64,000 nt of DNA from Paraspadella gotoi (GCA_051294375.1 CM119263.1:1137756-1201755); one strand, 5' to 3'; numbered from the stretch's first letter, positions 1 through 12,950 are shown. Made by a program: numbers and translations. Notes: generated by a model not told the origin, from the letters alone.

Positions 1-72
1 TTTGTTTGTCTTGAGCTTTTCATACAATTGAAACATATATGAAATATTATAGTACCTCATGAGGGAACCCAG

Positions 73-173
73 AGATGGTGGAGTCGATAGCGGATAACGT
101 GAAGAGATGGATTTACAACTCTGATAGGAACCAGGTTGGAGTGAAAACAGCTGTGAAAGTCTTGATGAAGTGA
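73..173 (+). CDS. Possible C-terminal exon of an unrecognised gene
   Basis: A short open stretch reads MVESIADNVKRWIY at its start and ends KVLMK before a TGA at 171-173. It is preceded by a plausible acceptor (acccag at 67-72). The frame is closed by a stop at 60-62, so the coding part must start at a splice site or at the ATG at 75. The mixed residue composition, unlike the repeat-derived reading frames that follow, is the reason for listing it. I do not recognise the family. The rest of the gene would lie left of the window. Confidence 0.3.
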
Positions 174-538
174 GGCTCTGCTAAAGTCCATTATGTTTAT
201 TATGTTTACATTAAAAATGGTATTTCCTTTTTTAAATATTTAACAAATTTACTGGAAATCATCATTGTGCTTTAGGGCTTCGCTCCTCTCTAGCAGTTAA
301 AGCGGCTACAAACATTTTGGGCAAAATATTACGATCAATTGTGATTAAATTTAAGGGTTTTATTTTGACGAAAATAATTTATCAGGATCAATTTTGTGAA
401 TTTTTTTTGTGAAAAAAAACGATGAATGATCGAAGGTGATTCGATTTTTCACGAACGACCGACGACGACGATCGAATGATGATTGACGAAAAATGAAAAA
501 TCGGCCTCGAAATTTGGAAATGATACAAACGATGTTGG
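174..538. other. AT-rich DNA with no visible gene
   Basis: Unique AT-rich sequence follows the possible terminal exon. I see no convincing polyadenylation signal, exon or structured element here. Confidence 0.4.
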
Positions 539-953
539 AGAGAGAGAGAGAGAAGAGAGAGAGAGAAGAGAGGAGAAGAGGAGAGAGAGGAGAAAAAGAA
601 GCAGAAAGACAGAGAGGAGGAAGGAAGGAAGGGAAGAAAGTAAAAGCACAGAAAGGGAGGAGAACAACAGAAATGGGAGACGGACAGGGAAAGAGGAGGA
701 AGAAAAAATTTTCACAGACACAGAAATGGAAACAAGGAAAAAAGAAGAGCTCAGACCGTCGCGCTCCTGGCCGGCGACGACGACGACGACCGACGATGGT
801 GACGGACGAAGGCGACGTCATTGGACGGACGTCGCGTGTAAATACGCGATGTTGGCGACAATTTTCGCTGAACGGTCATCGCACGTGATTCCTCAAATTT
901 GAGAGTAGAGGATGAACGCGGAAATAAGAGGTAAGGTTCTGGGGGAGGGGGGA

Positions 954-988
<35 letters not shown>

Positions 989-1830
989 GAGAGAAGGAGA
1001 GAGGAGAGAAAAATACAGCAGAGAGAGATTAGTATGAGAGAGAGAGAAGAGAGCGAGAAAGAGAAAACAGAAAGAGACAGAGAGACGAACAGCGAGAGAG
1101 AACAAAGAAAGAAAGAAATAGAGAGAAATCGAAGTTTTCTTTCTCGTAACTGCCGAAAAATTCGACTTCGTCAAAAACGTGGAACCCTTTCCATGGACCC
1201 GATTCCGGGAAAGACGCACCATAAAATATGTTAATCGCAGGCGGGTGTAGTCTTGGAGATAGAGATGAAGTGAGAGTGAGAGAGAGGAGAGAGAACGAAG
1301 AGAGGAGAGAGAGAGAGAGACGAAGAGAGAGAAGAGAGAGAGAGAGAGAGACAAGAGATGAGAGAGAGAGAGAGAGAACGAGAACGAAAACAACACTAGA
1401 ATCTCCCGAGGACAGGCTGGCCTTTGCAATAATTGACTTCCTTTTCTTCTCTTTATGCCGACATATTTTTTTCTTTTTGTTCGATGCAGAACCGACAGAC
1501 CGACAGACCGAAAGAGAGAAATGGGTACAGATGAAGAAGGCAGATGGGAAAAAGAGATGGCCTTAATTGGGGAGGAGATGGTCAGAGATGGGGCAAATAA
1601 GAAATAGATAGCGTAAGAAAGATTGAGTAGAGAAGATTGATCTTGACTTTGATATTATGCTATAATTTAATACAAAAACACATTTAAATCACAGATCGTT
1701 AAGAGTGAGAGAGAGAGACGAGAGAGAGAGCGAGAGAGATGCGATGAGACGAGAGAGCGGAGTGAGCGAAGAGCGAGTAAGAGCGAGAGAGCGAGAGAGC
1801 GAGAGAGAGAGAGAGAGAGAGATAAGTGAG
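539..1830. repeat. Polypurine (GA)-rich domain
   Basis: The plus strand is overwhelmingly A and G over most of this stretch, with (GA)n runs at about 539-600, 955-1050, 1270-1385 and 1690-1825, separated by short unique islands (for example 770-900 and 1130-1260). Reading frames here are Glu/Arg-rich on plus and Leu/Ser-rich on minus and are products of the repeat, not genes. Confidence 0.85.
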
Positions 1831-2727
1831 ACTTGAAGCCAAACGTCATATCTTTATAAGCTTTATTTCAATTGTTCGACCTACTCTGATGTCTGTTATT
1901 GTGTTAATATTGTTACTGTTGTTGTACACAGAATCGTCAGCGAACTATTAAACCTGCAGCTAAAAAAGATCTCGAAATTAATAAAATTCTTTAATCTGGT
2001 TTCGTGGATTGGATTTCCGTCTCTCTTGACCTCGAGGGAATGACCATCGCACAGATTTTTAGATTGAGATGACTTATCAATTGATATCAGTTTTCTTGAG
2101 GAAAGTCACTTTTATATTTTTAAATTTATTTTTTGGAATGATTTTAAATTAATTATGTTTCCCAAGTTTGATAATCTCAAGTTTTAAAGAAGAGAGTCCC
2201 GTCGGTCAGTAGCAGCAAAGCGATGAGTCGGAGATACCGAGATCCGTTGAGCAATAAAAAACGTTGTCCGTATGTCGTTCCTAAGGTCGGAGGCACATTC
2301 AGACAACGTGGAGGATGAGTGGGACGAGAGAAGTGAGTTCATGGCCGTTTTTGACATTTGCTGTATTTTGCATTTGATTTAAAAAAACAAAACAAGGCTC
2401 AACACGAATGAAACAAAACACAATAGAAAAAAAAAGGTTTTTTATTGACTTTTTAGACTTCTAATGAGTCCAAATGAGAAGATAATATTTCCGCGGTGAC
2501 GGAAAGTCTCAAGTAAACGCGGTAAGGTAGTAATTACTTACTTAGTAATGAGGAACAGTAATAAGCTTAATAAGGTGGTGTAATAAAAATATTGAGTCGA
2601 TCGAATCCATTATTTTTTTGGCTGCCTTTGTAATATACTAACTAACAAAATTTGAAATCTTTTAAATACGTTTGGATTTGCCATAACAATAGCAAAAAGT
2701 AACGATTATGGATGATGCACAAAAAGG
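1831..2727. other. Mostly unique DNA; one tiny open frame
   Basis: No clear gene. A 31-codon frame at 2224-2317 (starting MSRRYRDPLSNKKRCPYVV) has balanced composition and sits in a GC-richer patch, so a small exon is possible, but there is no supporting context. The rest is AT-rich. Confidence 0.3.
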
Positions 2728-5700
2728 TTCCCCGGTTAGTTTCCGGACCTTAACAAAATAGGTATCATCTCTCTATGAGTTTTTTATAAATTACAATATT
2801 AAAATAGCCTAATTATAAAATCAATACAAGTAGAATAAAAAAAAGTTAAAAATGGTTTAAATTTTTTTAAAAATGAAAAATATCAATGCATCATCCATAA
2901 TCTATGAACAATTTTTCTTTCGTTTGAGGTCATTAACCATTATTCTATTTTTAATAGTTTATTTGTAATAAAAGTTTTCTCTTTTAAAAATATTATTTTA
3001 GATTTGGTTTCAAATAATGTTAAATTTAAAAAATTTAACTATGGCAAATGAATTGAAGAAAAAATTTCATATCTATAAGGGACTTAACCTACCTAATATA
3101 GGGCCTTCAAATACATATATAGTAAGCTTTTATTATGATGATGTTTTGACATAGAAAATAAATAATTTTATAAAATTAAATATATTGAAAAAAATTTTAA
3201 CTTTGAAATTTTTCTTGAGCAAATAATAAACATCAATTATTAATTAATTGTTTCATGATGCTTTTAAATAGCACTGGTCAGTTGTATCATTCCAATTATA
3301 AATATTTATAAGCTTTTTTTTATTTTTAATAATATGGACTGCTCATATTTACTTACTTTTGAAAAATCCAAAAATACTGGGTATTAAAATCATGTATGGA
3401 AACAGACGAAAACTTTTTTTTTAAATCATGACCTATTTTAATGTTTAAACTGATATAATATTAATATCCTTGGACAAAATTTAAAAAGTTTTAAACAATC
3501 CCAACTAGAACATTTTTAAGGTTGTTCCAAATGTATAAATATTTGATATTGGACAGCTTCGTAGGTTTTAACTTAATTCAGTAGCCTCCTTTAATAATGA
3601 CAAAAGCAGTATATTTAACAGGTTTTTTTATTGTGAGTGGGGCATCAAAGTTCTAATACATATTAACATCAGTATATTGTTAAGTAAAGTTAATTTCTTT
3701 AATTTTTGAAAACATTTTACTTTCTGTTTCTATAATTTTTTTGACCACGCAAAACATTCTTTGAAATTTACGCGAAAGAGATGTAAAATAATTAAATAGA
3801 TGAGTACCAATAGTTAGCAGTTATGATCTAGAATAGATGAAAAACAAAAACCTTGTTTAAAAATTTGATCGGGAAGTGGGGGTAACTAAGGGCTTACCAA
3901 CCGGTTCCTCATGGCTGATCGTTCTCTCAATAATTTTCTTTAATTTAATACATTTGGAAAGGCGAAAAAAAAGAAAAATTCAGAATGCAGGTGGCAAGGG
4001 TAAAGCTCGCGTCACCGTACGGAAAAGAGTCATCGTCACAACAGACATGAACACGATCGTACATAGTACTCATAATGACCTTTTTATGTCTTGCGTAGTG
4101 GCGGCCAGTTAAAGAAAACCTTAAAAAATGCAATCATTAAACGTCAAGTTCAGATGAACCCTCTTTCGCGAACTTTTTTTTTCTTAATTAAAAATGGATG
4201 ATAAATAATAAAATTAAAATTCCCTTATATAAAGTTGTTATAATTTAGACAAGAAAAAATTAAGCACATTAAAATTTCAACTCACAATGATGTCTTGTTT
4301 GTTCAAATATGTCAGCAGTTAAGTACATTTTTTAAAATTTATTATGATAAACAAGCAGTATATCAACTTTTTCCTTTGCAGTTGAAGATAATGAAAAAAT
4401 GATTTATTTTTTTTTTCACAGACAAGAAGGTAGACGTTCCAGGACTGTTATACCAAGCTGAAAAACATTTATTATTTATCATTTTTCATATTTAAAAAAA
4501 ACCTTATATCAAGCTACTACAAATTTTTGCTTTGTTTTTTACTTTTAACTAAAAACAAAAAATACAAGCAAATTTATAAAGGTAGAAAAAAATTTCTAAT
4601 GATAATTAAATGTAATTTCAGACTTTCTCTTTCAATTTACAAAAGAAAAACAAAATTCATATGTCTTCATTGAAATTTGGTAAATGCAAAAAACTGTTAT
4701 ACTTTTAAACTTCGTATTTAAATAAAAACTGTGGTAAAGATTTATGGATAAAATTAACCAAAACTGTTCTTAGATGTGTCCCATTGATTTAGGGCTTTAA
4801 TTTGATACACACACCCGTCGCACACCATTGCTCCCCCATCTTTTTTTTCAAAGATATTCAAAAAATAACTTTTTTTATACTTTTTTTTGGCATCTGGCAG
4901 TTTTTTAAACAACCGAACTTTTTGGCCTCACTCATAAAAATGTCTAGTTTGGAAACTGTTTAAAACTTTAAATTTTGTCCAAGGATGACTAATAAATATC
5001 AACTCCACAAATATTAAAATAGCATCTTGGTTTAAAAAATAGTTTTCGTCTGTTTCATACATAATTTTTATATCAGCTAATTTTTAGATTTTGCTCACAA
5101 AGTTAAGTTAAATATAGCAGTCAGTTATTACAAAAAAAAAGAAGTTAATTCCAAATTAATTATAATTGAAAAGGGATACAACTGACCAAGTAGCTGATAA
5201 AAGCATCAATGAAACAATTAATTAAAATTAATCGTTCATCTAATGCTAAAAAAAATTCAAAGTATAAATTTTTTTCAATATTATTTAATTTTTAAATTAT
5301 GTATTGTTCCCATATAAAACATTAATCATAATATAACTTACTATATATGTATTGAAAGCCTTATATTAGGTAGTAACGGTCCCTTTATAATATAAAACTT
5401 TCTTTCAATGATTGGCATAGTTTATAATTTTTTTAATTTAAATTACTGAAAAAAAAATTAAATATATATTTAATTAAAGAAAAATTTATACAAATAACTA
5501 TTAAAAGATAGAATAATGGTTATGGAACTCAAACGAAGAAAAATTGTTCATAGGGGGAATTTATGGATGATGCATGATATTTTTATTTTTAAAAAAATTG
5601 AAACCATTTTTTATATGTCTTTTTATTATTCTACTTATATTGATTTTATATAGTAATTTAATATTAATTTATAAAACTGCATTAGGAAAATTTGAATTAC

Positions 5701-5745
5701 CCTTTTTTTTGTGTAACCAAAAGGTCCGGAAACGTATCCCGGGAC
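2728..5745. mobile_element. Fold-back element with ~800 bp inverted arms
   Basis: The left arm (about 2728-3540) reappears reverse-complemented at about 4930-5745. Diagnostic blocks include gtttccggacctt near 2738 against aaggtccggaaac near 5721, and acatatatagtaag near 3112 against its complement near 5340. The arms differ by many substitutions and indels, so this is an old palindrome rather than a recent assembly join. The loop (3541-4929) is AT-rich with a GC-richer patch at 3870-4110 and contains no transposase that I can recognise. Target duplications at the ends are not clear. Confidence 0.6.
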
Positions 5746-5809
5746 ATTCTCAATTCTTGGCACTCCATGCCGATTAAAATCGATGTAAAAGAACCGTGAA
5801 AAATGCTAT

Positions 5810-6140
5810 TTTCTCTGTAGTAATATCCTTATAAATCATTAAAATTTCAAAATGGATACAATGATCACAGATTCGGATTCACTGGTAAAAAAAACTTTTT
5901 GTAAAAATATATTATATAATATTTTAAATATTTTAGAACAAAAAAAAAGATTACAAACTTTTAAATTTTAAATATAAAATATTTTATTTTACTATACTGT
6001 TTCTCCAATTATATGAGAAAATATTTTAATAATCGTTATCATGCTATCTCACATCTAATCATCCTTGTTCGGTCACTCAAATATTTTTTTTATTCTTGAG
6101 AGGGCACCACTCTACTGCTTAATGCTTATTCAGAATGAGA
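5810..6140. repeat. Dispersed repeat, related to 16374-16840
   Basis: The block beginning gtagtaatatccttat near 5816 and ending around the phrase caccactctac near 6107 matches, with divergence, the segment from about 16376 to 16815, including the internal gttcggtcactcaaat / gttcactcaaat stretch. It looks like a second, more decayed member of the same non-autonomous family. Confidence 0.45.
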
Positions 6141-6855
6141 TCGGCCCAAGTAGCGCTGATCAAGAAAAAGATGAATAAATGAAATACGTAACTTTGTTTT
6201 CTTCCTACAAACTTCGTCCATGAATGAATGATTGTACCTATGTACAAAAAAGTAGTAAATACTTGTAAAAATAGTTTTCATGGCTTTAAATTTTAAAAAA
6301 GTAACTATGAAAAAAATTTAGCGTCGCTTTTTCTCCTGAGCAACAGATTTATTCGGCAAACGTGAACACTTTGTGAGAAAAATAAATAAATAAAACAATT
6401 AAAATAAGTTTTATTTCGTTGTTGTCGTCATTTTTTAGTCGGTTTCAGGTCCGCTGATGTTTTCCCATCGTCTAAATGAGCCCTAATCGCGATTTCGCGC
6501 AAGGGGTTAGTCCTAGTTCATTACCCTAACATTATGATAACCAAATGTCCACGCGACGACAAATAATGTTAAAAAATTACCTTCACTTATCGCTATTTCT
6601 TTTCGATTTCCATGAGGGTCAGACAAGAGGGCAGTTCGATTTTACATTAAAAATATTATTAAAGTTTCATCGAAAAATTAGTATTGTTTTTCAATCTATG
6701 AATGTGACTTCCATCTTTTTAAACATTTCCAAATTAAAATCTTTGAAGTTTTTCTCTCAATAACCTGACATAGCTTTCATATCATTCGGGACGCCTTGCA
6801 TCGAGCAATGCCAACTGCCCAGTTTTATCCCACTCCATTCCAAGTTCCGATGTTA
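6141..6855. other. Unique AT-rich DNA, no gene seen
   Basis: Contains short open frames but none with recognisable protein features. A few CCCTAA-like words occur at 6479-6540. Confidence 0.4.
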
Positions 6856-6892
6856 CACGCACGCACGCACGCTCGCACGCTCGCACGCTCCC
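6856..6892. repeat. (GCAC/GCTC)n microsatellite
   Basis: A run of gcac tetramers changes into gctc/gcac alternation. It is flanked by unique sequence. Confidence 0.8.
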
Positions 6893-7289
6893 AACGCACG
6901 GCCTGGAAAAATTTCGTTGTGACGATCGCTATCGATCTGCACCAACGGAAAGATCTATTTCTCTGCTCTCGATACTTTCATTCTCTCTCTCTCTTCCTCT
7001 TTTTTCTCATTTGTCCATGAAGATGATTTGTCTCACGAATCGAATATTTGTCATCAAAGAAAGGACTTGCACCCTTATGTATCGAATGTATAAGTTTTAT
7101 TTTCTCCCTTATTTTTTATATAATTAAAATACAAACCCCCAAAGTTCATTGGTCGTTAATTCCCCCCCTTGACCTTTTATATCTTTAGCTTCATCACTTT
7201 TTTTCCTTTAAACGAAAAATGTAAACAAGACAAAGAGTTGACCTCTGAAACTCCGTCATCAAAAATGCAAGAATCAGATGAGAAAAAGA

Positions 7290-7510
7290 AAAAAAGCTTT
7301 TTAGAGAAAAGGAAAGGAGCAAAAGCTCAGACGGTGGAAAAAAAGGAAAGAAAGGAAAAGAAAGAAAGAGGAAAGAAAGGAAAGGAAAGAAAAGGAAAGG
7401 AAGCAAGCTCAGACGGTGGTTGTTGAAAAAGTGGTCGTCGGTCTTGTCGTCGTCGTCATCGTCGTTCGTCGTCGTCGTCATCGTCGTTGTCATCGTCGTC
7501 GTCGTTTTCA
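7290..7510. repeat. GA-rich tract followed by (GTC)n
   Basis: Purine-rich AAAGG/GAAAG repeats at 7290-7410 are followed at 7432-7505 by an imperfect gtc/gtcatc triplet array. The Asp/Lys-rich frames across it are repeat products. Confidence 0.75.
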
Positions 7511-7671
7511 TCCTCTTAATCTTCGTCTTTGTCGTGCACCAAGCTTGAGACTCAAATTGATATAATAATTTAATATATAATGTATTTAAAAAAGGTTATA
7601 ACTTCGGTTTTTTTGAATTAATTCCAAAACTTAAATATTAATCACTACTAAGATAAACTAGCGCGGCAAGA

Positions 7672-7727
7672 AAGAGAGAGAGGAAGGAGAGAGAAGAGGA
7701 GAGAGAGAGAGAGAGAGAGAGAGGAGA

Positions 7728-7758
<31 letters not shown>
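7672..7758. repeat. (GA)n microsatellite
   Basis: Nearly pure GA dinucleotide run with a few GGA interruptions. Confidence 0.9.
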
Positions 7759-8260
7759 TCAATCTTTGTTCTTTTAACCTCGAGGTAAAAAAAAAGAGGC
7801 TTCCCGCCCACCTAGCGGCTAATCGAAGAACGCGAGAGGACGATAGAAAAAAGGAAAGACCGAAATGACAAAGTGTCAAGAAGAGTGTCAAAATGACAAA
7901 GTGTCAAAACGACTAAGTGACAAGATGACAACAACGTCACAAATACGAAGAATTAACGTTTAAATAATTAAATTATAAATGGCAAAAGTTTCTTGATTGA
8001 TTAATAATAGATAAATGATGAATACATTTTAACTTGTTACTTCTTAATATTAAAATTAAATCGAATCAGAACAAGTATTAATTTTCTACTAAAAGTCAAA
8101 GTAAGTTTTTCTCTTCAGAGCCACATATGAAATAAAACAGTACATTTTATAATTCTTACAAAGTGGAGTCGTTAACAGGGATGACGACGACGACGAAGAA
8201 ATTAATTTATAAAAATCTGTTTCTCCTCAGACGATCGATTGACAAAAATAGAAAGAAAAG
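7759..8260. other. Unique DNA, no gene seen
   Basis: A short imperfect repeat of the phrase caaagtgtcaa (7869-7930) is the only structure noticed. Confidence 0.4.
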
Positions 8261-8352
8261 AAAAGTAAAGTAAAGTAAAGTAAAGTAAAGTAAAGTAAAG
8301 TAAAGTAAAGTAAAGTAAAGTAAAGAAAAGAAAAGAAAAGAAAAGAAAAGAA
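8261..8352. repeat. (AAAGT)n pentanucleotide array
   Basis: About thirteen copies of aaagt, flanked by AAAAG copies on both sides. It is translated as a Leu/Tyr/Phe run on the minus strand, which is not a gene. Confidence 0.9.
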
Positions 8353-8659
8353 GCTCCCAGTACGATAATTCTTCGTCGTCCTTCACGTCTCTCTCCCCAT
8401 TGACGAATCCGCCCACGCTTCTCTTCTCCTCGCCCAGGACGCGTGGTTGTCTCTCTCGTGTCCACAACCCACGGTTTCCACCTTTTGCCCACAACCCACA
8501 CCCCTACAAGTATTACGCCGCTCAAAAACCTGCTGTAAGAACGGGCTATAAGGGGACAGTTTTCACAGCACTCTACAACTCTTCAGAAGAACTGCTTATT
8601 TTCTAACCACTACGGTGAATCCACGCCACGATTTATGGTGGATTGAAGCTCATTATCAA

Positions 8660-8662
8660 CTG

Positions 8663-8723
<61 letters not shown>
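8660..8723. repeat. (CT)n microsatellite
   Basis: Uninterrupted ct dinucleotides. Confidence 0.95.
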
Positions 8724-8729
<6 letters not shown>

Positions 8730-9402
8730 CTTTTCTCAGCCCCAGCCACCAACTCGATCGTCAACAGTCGAGCAGATGGAAGAGAAAAAACTTATCTTTC
8801 ATCTTTGGACTCGAGTTCAGATTTTTAATGAGAAGATTTTTTTTAAAGAGTTGTTTTTCTTTTTTAATAATATTTTTTAGAAGGCTTATAATGGTTGTAG
8901 CAATTTCATAACACTCAGTATTATGATGCTGTAGTGTGCAGTAACATATAGTATTCCCTGTTCTGATACTTAAGGGAGTGGTCATTTTACACTAACATTA
9001 TAGCACATTATTGATAGGAAAGCCAGGTATTTTGAAAGCAAATAAACTAGACTGTGAGAGAGTCTTCATTTAAGAGCCCATAACACACGATAGCAGCTGT
9101 AGCGAGTGTAGCTTGTCCAAAGTCTAAGATAGCTTAGTTATTGAATGAATGGATAATTTTTACAAGGGTTGTACCAATTTTAGAGAGACAAAGATTCTTT
9201 TCTTCAAGTTGTCATTTCCTTCGCTCTGTTTACTTTTATCTTTACGAACGAAATCACATAAAATCCTCATGAATGATTTTCCTTTTTTTTCCTTTTTTCT
9301 TTTCTTTCCTCCACATGAATGATTTCCTCCTTTCGTTTCCTTCATCTTCCGAGAGAAAACGAGGAAATATAATGTGAAGGAAACATCGAAAACCTTTATA
9401 TT
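8724..9402. other. Unique AT-rich DNA; short dispersed motif
   Basis: No gene seen. The phrase tgaatggataatt...ggttgtaccaattt near 9143-9182 recurs with changes near 46910-46950, suggesting a small dispersed repeat shared by the two loci. Confidence 0.35.
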
Positions 9403-9540
9403 TCTTTTCCTTTTCTTTTTCTCTTTTTCTCTTCTTTTTCTCTTTTTCTCTTTTTCTCTTTTTCTCTTTTTCTCTTTTTCTCTTTTTCTCTTTCTCTCTT
9501 TTTCTCTTTTTCTCTTTTTCTCTTTTTCTTTCTTCTTCGT
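9403..9540. repeat. (CTTTTT)n hexanucleotide array
   Basis: About twenty imperfect copies of ctcttt/ctttttct. It gives Phe/Leu or Lys/Glu/Arg frames, which are repeat products. Confidence 0.9.
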
Positions 9541-10100
9541 AACGATATTTTTCCAGTTTCATTTGATGATTGTACCAGGTGACCATTAAAAAGCTGCCCC
9601 TCGAAAAAATTCACCAAAATAAAATGTGAAGATATTTTATTTCATTTCATTTCATGATTGTATCTTTAGAACTTATTTCGTCTAATTTTAAATATCTAAT
9701 TGTCTATATAAATATTCCTAAATTCGAATTAATTCCAAAAAATGATATCGAAAATTGATTTTTCTGATTTTTCTCCTTGCCATAAAATAGATTTCTATTC
9801 TGTCTCACGCGAAGAATAAAAACGAGAATCCGATACGAAAAAAAAAAGATTTTCGATTTGAGATTGAGAGAAAAAAAAAGTGTGAGGATTGAAACGAATT
9901 GCGCGTCGGTCACCCGACGGTCGCCATCTTGGATCGGAACGACAAATGCGAAAACAAAAGACAAAACAAGAGGACAAAAACAAAACGAGTTGAAGGTTTC
10001 GGCGAAAAAAGATTGAAAAGGGAATAAAAGTTTAAAAGGCAGTGAAGCGGTTTGGTCGTTAACAGGAGATTTCGTTTGATGGCAAAACGGGTGAGAATTT
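9541..10100. other. Unique DNA, no gene seen
   Basis: Contains a GC-richer patch at 9895-9945 with the word cgccatctt but no supported exon. Confidence 0.35.
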
Positions 10101-10325
10101 AGGGCACTATTTTCCAAAAGCGCCCAATATAATTTTTAACCTTATCCTAAACCCTAAAACTCTTTATCCCTAATTTCTGACCCAAATCCCTAATCTTAAA
10201 CCCTAATCCATAATCCTAATCCTTAACCTAATCTTTAATCTTAACCTTTTACTTAATCTTTAATTAAAAACTTTTATTTAATTCTAAATTTAAGATAAAA
10301 TTGGTCGTTTAGGGAAAATAAGGCC
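10101..10325. mobile_element. Short element with CCCTAA-like core (copy 1)
   Basis: The ends form an imperfect inverted repeat: ggcactattttcc on the left and ggaaaataaggcc on the right. The 10136-10265 core is made of degenerate ccctaa/ccttaa/cctaat units. The motif gaattt lies on both outer borders, a possible 6-base target duplication. The block after the core (tctttaattaaaaa, then atttaagataaaa, then the right end) is shared with the element at 53271-53827, which establishes a family. Confidence 0.55.
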
Positions 10326-10420
10326 GAATTTAGTTTGCTTTTTTTTCGTGAAAAGTAAGAAAACCGGAAAAGGTTTTCTTCACTATGAAGATGTATTTGC
10401 TTCTGTCGTTATTCAATCTG

Positions 10421-10422
<2 letters not shown>

Positions 10423-10484
<62 letters not shown>
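10423..10484. repeat. (CT)n microsatellite
   Basis: Uninterrupted ct run of about 60 bases. Confidence 0.95.
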
Positions 10485-10486
<2 letters not shown>

Positions 10487-10699
10487 AAAGTTGACTTACC
10501 TGATCCCATCAACAGGTGAGGCAAAAAAGAAGAGAAAAGCAAAAAAAAAGAGTTGATGAATTATGTAAAAAAAGCAAGTCCCAAAAAAAAAGCAAAGTCC
10601 CATAAAAAGTTAGGAATTAGGAATAAAGTCTCGTGACGACCCGAGGAGGTTGGTTATCGCAAACAACCACCAGGACGACGATAACAAAGCCTAATGATG

Positions 10700-11970
10700 T
10701 TTACACGTTACATAAATGTAAGACGCGGAAAGGGCAAAACCTTTTTCGTCGTTGTCGTTGTTGTTGCAAACAACAAAAAATATTATTTCCCCAAAATGTA
10801 TATCGCAAAGGACAGCTTCTGGCCCATACCACCTGGTAGGTGCGACTGTGCCTTATTAGACGTTCATCGGTGGATAATCCTTAGATAGCTTAGTTTCGGC
10901 GATCAAATCGTATCCTATCGGGATTGGTCAAAGTTATAGTGTTCGGTTACTTGTCGGTATCCTAATGGCATTGTCATAATAGTGTCGGTTTACTGTCGTA
11001 TCGTGTCGGCTATCGCGTCAGGATCTCACCAATTTAAACGTTTTTCTGTCGCATCTGGTGGAGTGTTTTTTAAAAGGTGGCGCTATAAAAAAATCGATAA
11101 AGAAATTATTTTCTTGAGTTAACGAGAGCAGTAAGTGAAGGAGGAGAGAGAGAGGAGAGAGAGAGAGAGAGAGAAGAGAAGAGAGAGGAGAGAGAGAAGA
11201 GAGATACGAGAGAGAGACGAGAGAAGAGAAGCCGAGAGAGAGAGAGAGGAAGCACGAGAGAGAAGAGAGAAAGAGAGAAGAGAAGAGAGAGAGAGAAAGA
11301 GGAGAGAGAGAGAGAACGGGAAACCCCGCCCCCACTTTTATTTAAATTGTTGTTTAAAAAATTGGGAAGCCGGAAATAAACAGGGGAATTGCGGAGATAA
11401 AGGCGGGAAAAAAATATTGCAGGAAGAAAAAGGGAAAAAAAAATTGTTTTGCAAGAAAGAAATCTGGTTATCGGGATTCGGCAGTTGACAATTTTAAATT
11501 CGGAAGTGACAATTTATAATTCGTGAAGTGACCATTTATAATGAGCTTTTATTTCTTAAATCCGTTTTCCAAAAACGATAAAAAAAGCAGAGACATCGTG
11601 GGACTTTGCTGTGACCTGTTTAAATCGGCATTTAATGCGTTTCCAAGTCTTGTATCCTGGTCCTGAAAAAAAGTTGACAAAACATTATTATTATGAATAT
11701 TTCACCAACGAGACAAAAACTTTAAAAAAATTTGACGATAGAAGCGGAAAACTTCCAGAAATATCTTGGGTTCTGGACTTCTGGTGACCATTTCACAAAT
11801 TTAACGGATTAAATTGAAGTTCACTTATGGTTATGTATTCAGATACTTCTCAGTAGAGAGTGAAAGATTTGTGAAGACTTCTTTTCCTTTCATCCGTTGA
11901 ATCAGACTGTTTTTCCTTAGTTATGATGGCTTTCAAAAGCTTCAGACCTCTTCCCCTGCTCTCTCTCTCT
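10700..11970 (+). repeat. Left arm of large inverted duplication
   Basis: This arm reappears in reverse complement at about 12183-13330. Matching landmarks, left then right: the ggcccataccacctgg phrase (10820) and its complement (13255); the ttacttgtcggtatcct phrase (10950) and its complement (13085-13150); the gcatctggtggagtg phrase (11051) and ccaccagatggcgacag (13029); and the 11490-11540 tgacaatttataattc stretch and its complement (12600-12650). A GA/CT block lies in each arm. No gene is supported. Confidence 0.75.
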
Positions 11971-12157
11971 CTCTCATCTTTCTCATTCTCTCTCTCTCTC
12001 TCTCTCTCCCTCTCCTCTCTCTCTCTCTCTCTCTATCTCTCATCCTCTCTATCCTCTCTCTCTCTCTTCCTCTCTCTCTAGCTTAGCCTGATCCATTAAT
12101 GGCGCCGTCGAGTCTTTTGGTACGGAATGACGTACGACGAACGACGACAAACGAACA

Positions 12158-12182
12158 NNNNNNNNNNNNNNNNNNNNNNNNN
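12158..12182. other. 25-N assembly gap
   Basis: Exactly 25 N, lying close to the symmetry axis of the inverted duplication. Confidence 0.95.
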
Positions 12183-12798
12183 GAGAGAGAGAGAGAGAGT
12201 CATGAAGCTTTTGAAAGCCATCATAACAAGGAAAAACAGTGATCAAGGATGAAAGGAAAAGAAGTCTTCACAATCTTTTCACTCTCTACTGAGTATCTGA
12301 ATACATAACCGACGAAGTGAACTTCAATTTAATCCAGTTAATCTGTGAAATGTCACCAGAAGTCCAGAACCCAAGATATTTCTGGAAGTTTTCCGCTTCT
12401 ATCGTCAATTTTTTTTAAAGTTTGTCTCGTTGTGAAATATTCTAAAATAATTTTGTCAACCTTTTTCAGGACCGAGAGATTACAATGACTTGGAACGCTT
12501 TAGATGCACGGTTTAAACAGGTCACAGCAAAGTCACCACGAAGTCTCTGCTCTTTTTTATCGTTTTTGAAAACGGATTTAGAATAAAACTCATTATAAAT
12601 GGTCACTTCACGAATTATAAATTGTCACTTCACGAATTTAAAATTGTCATCACGCACGATCCCGATAACCAGATTTTCTTTTCTTGCAAACAATTTTTTT
12701 TTCCCCTTTTTTTTTCCTGCATATTTTTTTTCCCGCCATTTATCTCCGCAATTCCCTGATTTATTCTCCGCTTCCATTTAACATTTAAAATAGGCCGC

Positions 12799-12850
<52 letters not shown>

Positions 12851-12893
12851 TCTCTCTCTCTCTTTCTCTCTCCTCTCTCTCTCGTCTCTCTTC

Positions 12894-12950
<57 letters not shown>

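Noticed and set aside
483-902. Overlapping Glu/Arg/Lys-rich and Leu/Ser-rich reading frames
   Set aside because: They are translations of (GA)n/(CT)n tracts, open in several frames on both strands. The same applies to the frames at 893-1566, 9254-9617, 11018-11488, 13276-13647, 19209-19835, 20404-20878, 35297-35938 and 58781-59502 outside the SGSM exon.
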